A DNA stretch of 64,000 nt from contig CAJUIS010000011.1 of NCBI GenBank assembly GCA_910586645.1, forward strand, positions 1-64,000, written 5' to 3'. Below, one piece after another: positions 62,088-64,000 of this stretch. A program made the translations under genes and the position numbers. Origin of the DNA: an uncultured Lachnospiraceae bacterium. Its GTDB lineage: Bacteria > Bacillota > Clostridia > Lachnospirales > Lachnospiraceae. The notes beneath the pieces were generated by a model that was not told the origin of the DNA, did no database searches, and worked only from the letters and a program-made list of their open reading frames with translations. How positions within the stretch are numbered: position 1 is the first letter of the stretch; each line of letters starts with the position of its first letter.

Positions 62088-63002
62088 ATGGATTATGTTC
62101 TTAAAACAAACGCTTTGTGTAAAAAATATAAAAATTATAAAGCGTTAAACGGACTGTCTATGAATGTGCCAAAAGGAGCGGTTTATGGCTTTATAGGGAA
62201 AAATGGAGCTGGAAAAACAACGCTGATTCGTCTGATTTGCGGTCTGCAGGAGCCAACATCCGGTGAATACACACTTTATGGAATGAAAAATACGGATAAG
62301 GATATTTTAAAATCACGCAGGAGAATGGGAGCGGTCGTGGAAACGCCTTCGATTTATCTTGATATGACAGCCGAGGATAATTTGAAGCAGCAATATAGAA
62401 TTTTGGGTCTGCCGTCTTTTGATGGTTTGGACGATATTCTCAAGCTGACCGGACTTGAACATACAGGCAAAAAGAAAGCGAAGGACTTTTCTCTTGGTAT
62501 GCGTCAAAGGCTGGGGATTGCGATTGCATTGGCCGGCGATCCGGATTTTTTAGTATTAGATGAGCCGGTGAACGGCCTGGATCCGCAGGGGATTGTTGAA
62601 ATAAGGGAGCTGATACTCAAACTCAATCAGGAACAACAGATTACGGTTTTGATTTCCAGCCATATCCTGGATGAATTATCCAGGCTTGCAACGCATTACG
62701 GATTTATTGACAGAGGGCGGATTGTCAGGGAAATCAGTGCGAAAGACCTTGAAGCTGCCTGCCGTAAGTGTGTCCGCATTGAAGTAACGGATGTGCAGGC
62801 GCTGTCCTGCGTTCTTACGGAGATGGGGGTGGAATACACAATTATTTCCGAGAAATCGGCCGATATATTTTCAAAAATTAATGTTTCCAAATTAGCGCTT
62901 TCTCTGGCAAAGAAAAATTGTGAAGCGCTCTCTGTGCAGGAGCGGGATGAAAGTCTGGAAAGCTATTATATCAGTCTTGTTGGAGGGAAAGAGAATGTAT
63001 AG
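62088..63002 (+). CDS. ABC transporter ATP-binding protein (BcrA-like)
   Basis: A 304-residue ABC ATPase of the lantibiotic/bacitracin-export type: Walker A GKNGAGKTT (near residue 38), signature FSLGMRQRLG, Walker B DFLVLDEPVNGLDP, His switch ISSHIL. The C-terminal ~90 residues form the typical extra domain. GGAGG precedes the ATG. It overlaps the permease start by eight bases. Confidence 0.94.
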   Translation: MDYVLKTNALCKKYKNYKALNGLSMNVPKGAVYGFIGKNGAGKTTLIRLICGLQEPTSGEYTLYGMKNTDKDILKSRRRMGAVVETPSIYLDMTAEDNLKQQYRILGLPSFDGLDDILKLTGLEHTGKKKAKDFSLGMRQRLGIAIALAGDPDFLVLDEPVNGLDPQGIVEIRELILKLNQEQQITVLISSHILDELSRLATHYGFIDRGRIVREISAKDLEAACRKCVRIEVTDVQALSCVLTEMGVEYTIISEKSADIFSKINVSKLALSLAKKNCEALSVQERDESLESYYISLVGGKENV

Positions 63003-63819
63003 GTTATTGTCTGCAAATTTTATGCGTTTGAGAAAAGAAAAAGTATTTTGGCTGGCGTTCTTTTTTATGATTGCATTGGGACTCTTTTTCCCGGCTGTTA
63101 TAAAAATGGATGAAATAAAAACAGGAACGATCAGGGACATAAACGGCGCCTTTGGTCAGTGCGCTATTTTTATCGGCATTCTTATGGCGGTATTCTGCAG
63201 CTTCTTTATTGGAAAAGAGTATAGCGACGGAACAATCCGGAATAAAATAATTTCCGGGAAAAAGAGAACGGACATCTATCTGGCAAATTTTACTGTCTGC
63301 GCAACGGCCGGTGTGATTCTATGCAGCGTTTTTTTTCTCTCTTACCTTAGTTTGGGAATCCCGCTGCTTGGATTTTTTTCAATGAATATAAAAGCAGCCG
63401 TTCAGTTTTTACTGACCGTTCTGTTTCTGTCCGCTGCGTTTTCATCTATCTATAATTTGATAGCAATGTTAAGCGCAAATAAAGCGGTGACTGCTGCAGC
63501 CTGCGTTTTGCTGGCATTTCTGTTTTTGTTTTTTGGAATACAGATGAATCAGATGCTAAACCAGCCTGAAACGGTAACGGGAATAATGATCACAGATAGG
63601 GGTTCGGAATATAAAAAGCTTCCAAATCCGAAATTTCTGGATGAAGAAGAACGCAGGATCGTTCAATTTGCTTATGATTTTATCCCCGGCGGGCAAGTGG
63701 CGCACTGCGTGTCATTGGACGCGTCAAATCTGTCTGCGCTGCCTGTCTATTCGATCCTTATTATTCTGTCAACTACAGGGGCGGGGCTGTTTTGCTTCCG
63801 GAAAAAAGATTTAAAATAG
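62995..63819 (+). CDS. ABC transporter permease (BcrB-like)
   Basis: A 274-residue permease with six membrane helices (about residues 18-36, 50-70, 98-122, 130-160, 165-190 and 245-265) and the motif GKEYSDGTIRNKIISGKKR after the second helix, typical of bacteriocin-immunity permeases. ATG 62995 with GGAGGG upstream. It pairs with the preceding ATPase. Confidence 0.9.
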   Translation: MYRLLSANFMRLRKEKVFWLAFFFMIALGLFFPAVIKMDEIKTGTIRDINGAFGQCAIFIGILMAVFCSFFIGKEYSDGTIRNKIISGKKRTDIYLANFTVCATAGVILCSVFFLSYLSLGIPLLGFFSMNIKAAVQFLLTVLFLSAAFSSIYNLIAMLSANKAVTAAACVLLAFLFLFFGIQMNQMLNQPETVTGIMITDRGSEYKKLPNPKFLDEEERRIVQFAYDFIPGGQVAHCVSLDASNLSALPVYSILIILSTTGAGLFCFRKKDLK

Positions 63820-63829
63820 GGGGGTTTTT

Positions 63830-64000
63830 ATGGAAGTATGGTTATGGGCGCTGATCGGCATTTTAATTGCAGTTATCATTGCCTTGCGAATAAAAGTTCA
63901 TATTTTGCAAAAGTCAGTGAAAGAAATTGAAACATGCTTTGCCGACAGGCTCATAACCGATACAAACACATTGATTGATATTTCAAGCAACGACAGGAAT
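63830..64000 (+). CDS. Sensor histidine kinase, 5' part (cut by window end)
   Basis: The first 57 codons of a gene starting ATG at 63830 after GGGGGG. It begins with one membrane helix (~residues 4-20), followed by a short cytoplasmic part ending in LITDTNTLIDISSNDR. That motif is typical of small intramembrane-sensing kinases that follow BcrAB-type transporters. The kinase domain lies beyond the window. Probable partner of the regulator at 61331. Confidence 0.75.
   Translation, partial: MEVWLWALIGILIAVIIALRIKVHILQKSVKEIETCFADRLITDTNTLIDISSNDRN

Overview
The window looks like a chromosomal segment of a motile, Gram-positive anaerobe of the Clostridia, most likely Lachnospiraceae (Roseburia/Eubacterium-like). 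This is inferred from gene order (dprA-topA-codY next to a giant fla/che operon; rplS-lepB-rbgA-rnhB-ylqG-ylqH-yraN), strong AGGAGG ribosome sites, a FliY-type switch protein, CheC/CheD, GatCAB and lineage-typical small proteins (DUF6115-like, DUF6809-like). No rRNA, tRNA or CRISPR array was seen.

Region 1 (1-2.95 kb) is the decayed right end of an integrated prophage or serine-recombinase element: a VRR-NUC nuclease, a DEAD/SNF2 helicase N-terminus fused to an unrelated phage C-terminus, a holin, and an endolysin amidase fused to the C-terminus of a large serine recombinase. It abuts the 3' part of comM/yifB, the probable integration target. Region 2 (2.9-7.6 kb) holds the comM remnant, dprA, topA and codY, ending in a strong terminator.

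Region 3 (7.6-40.1 kb) is the fla/che locus, all on the + strand and nearly gapless. A sigma-A-type promoter leads flgB-flgC-fliE-fliF-fliG-fliH-fliI-fliJ-motE-like-fliK-flgD-TIGR02530-flgE. A hairpin and a possible new promoter then precede motA-motB-fliL-fliM-fliY-cheY-fliO-fliP-fliQ-fliR-flhB-flhA-flhF-flhG-cheA-like-cheW-cheC-cheD-(membrane protein)-fliA-fapA-like and three poorly known accessory genes. Together they encode basal body, export gate and ATPase, hook control, stator, C-ring, flagellar-number control, chemotaxis and the flagellar sigma factor. The CheA-like protein has lost the ATP-binding asparagine. cheB, cheR, flbD and flagellin are absent from the window.

Region 4 (40.1-46.2 kb) is the rplS-lepB-rbgA-rnhB block, with two more flagellar genes (FliK-like YlqG and FlhB-C-like YlqH), then yraN and pgeF. 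Region 5 (46.2-52.9 kb) is gatCAB, an intergenic cluster of DnaA-box-like motifs, clpX and a subtilisin-family protein whose catalytic Ser is Cys. Region 6 (52.9-57.9 kb) is accessory: a GC-rich hairpin, a DUF6809-like gene, a MATE exporter divergent from a LysR regulator, and a chemoreceptor behind a 23-bp palindrome. Region 7 (57.9-64 kb) has two divergent ABC export modules: a YtrA-type GntR/ATPase/permease operon on the minus strand, and a response regulator followed by a BcrA-like ATPase, permease and histidine kinase on the plus strand. The second has four direct repeats ahead of its ABC promoter.
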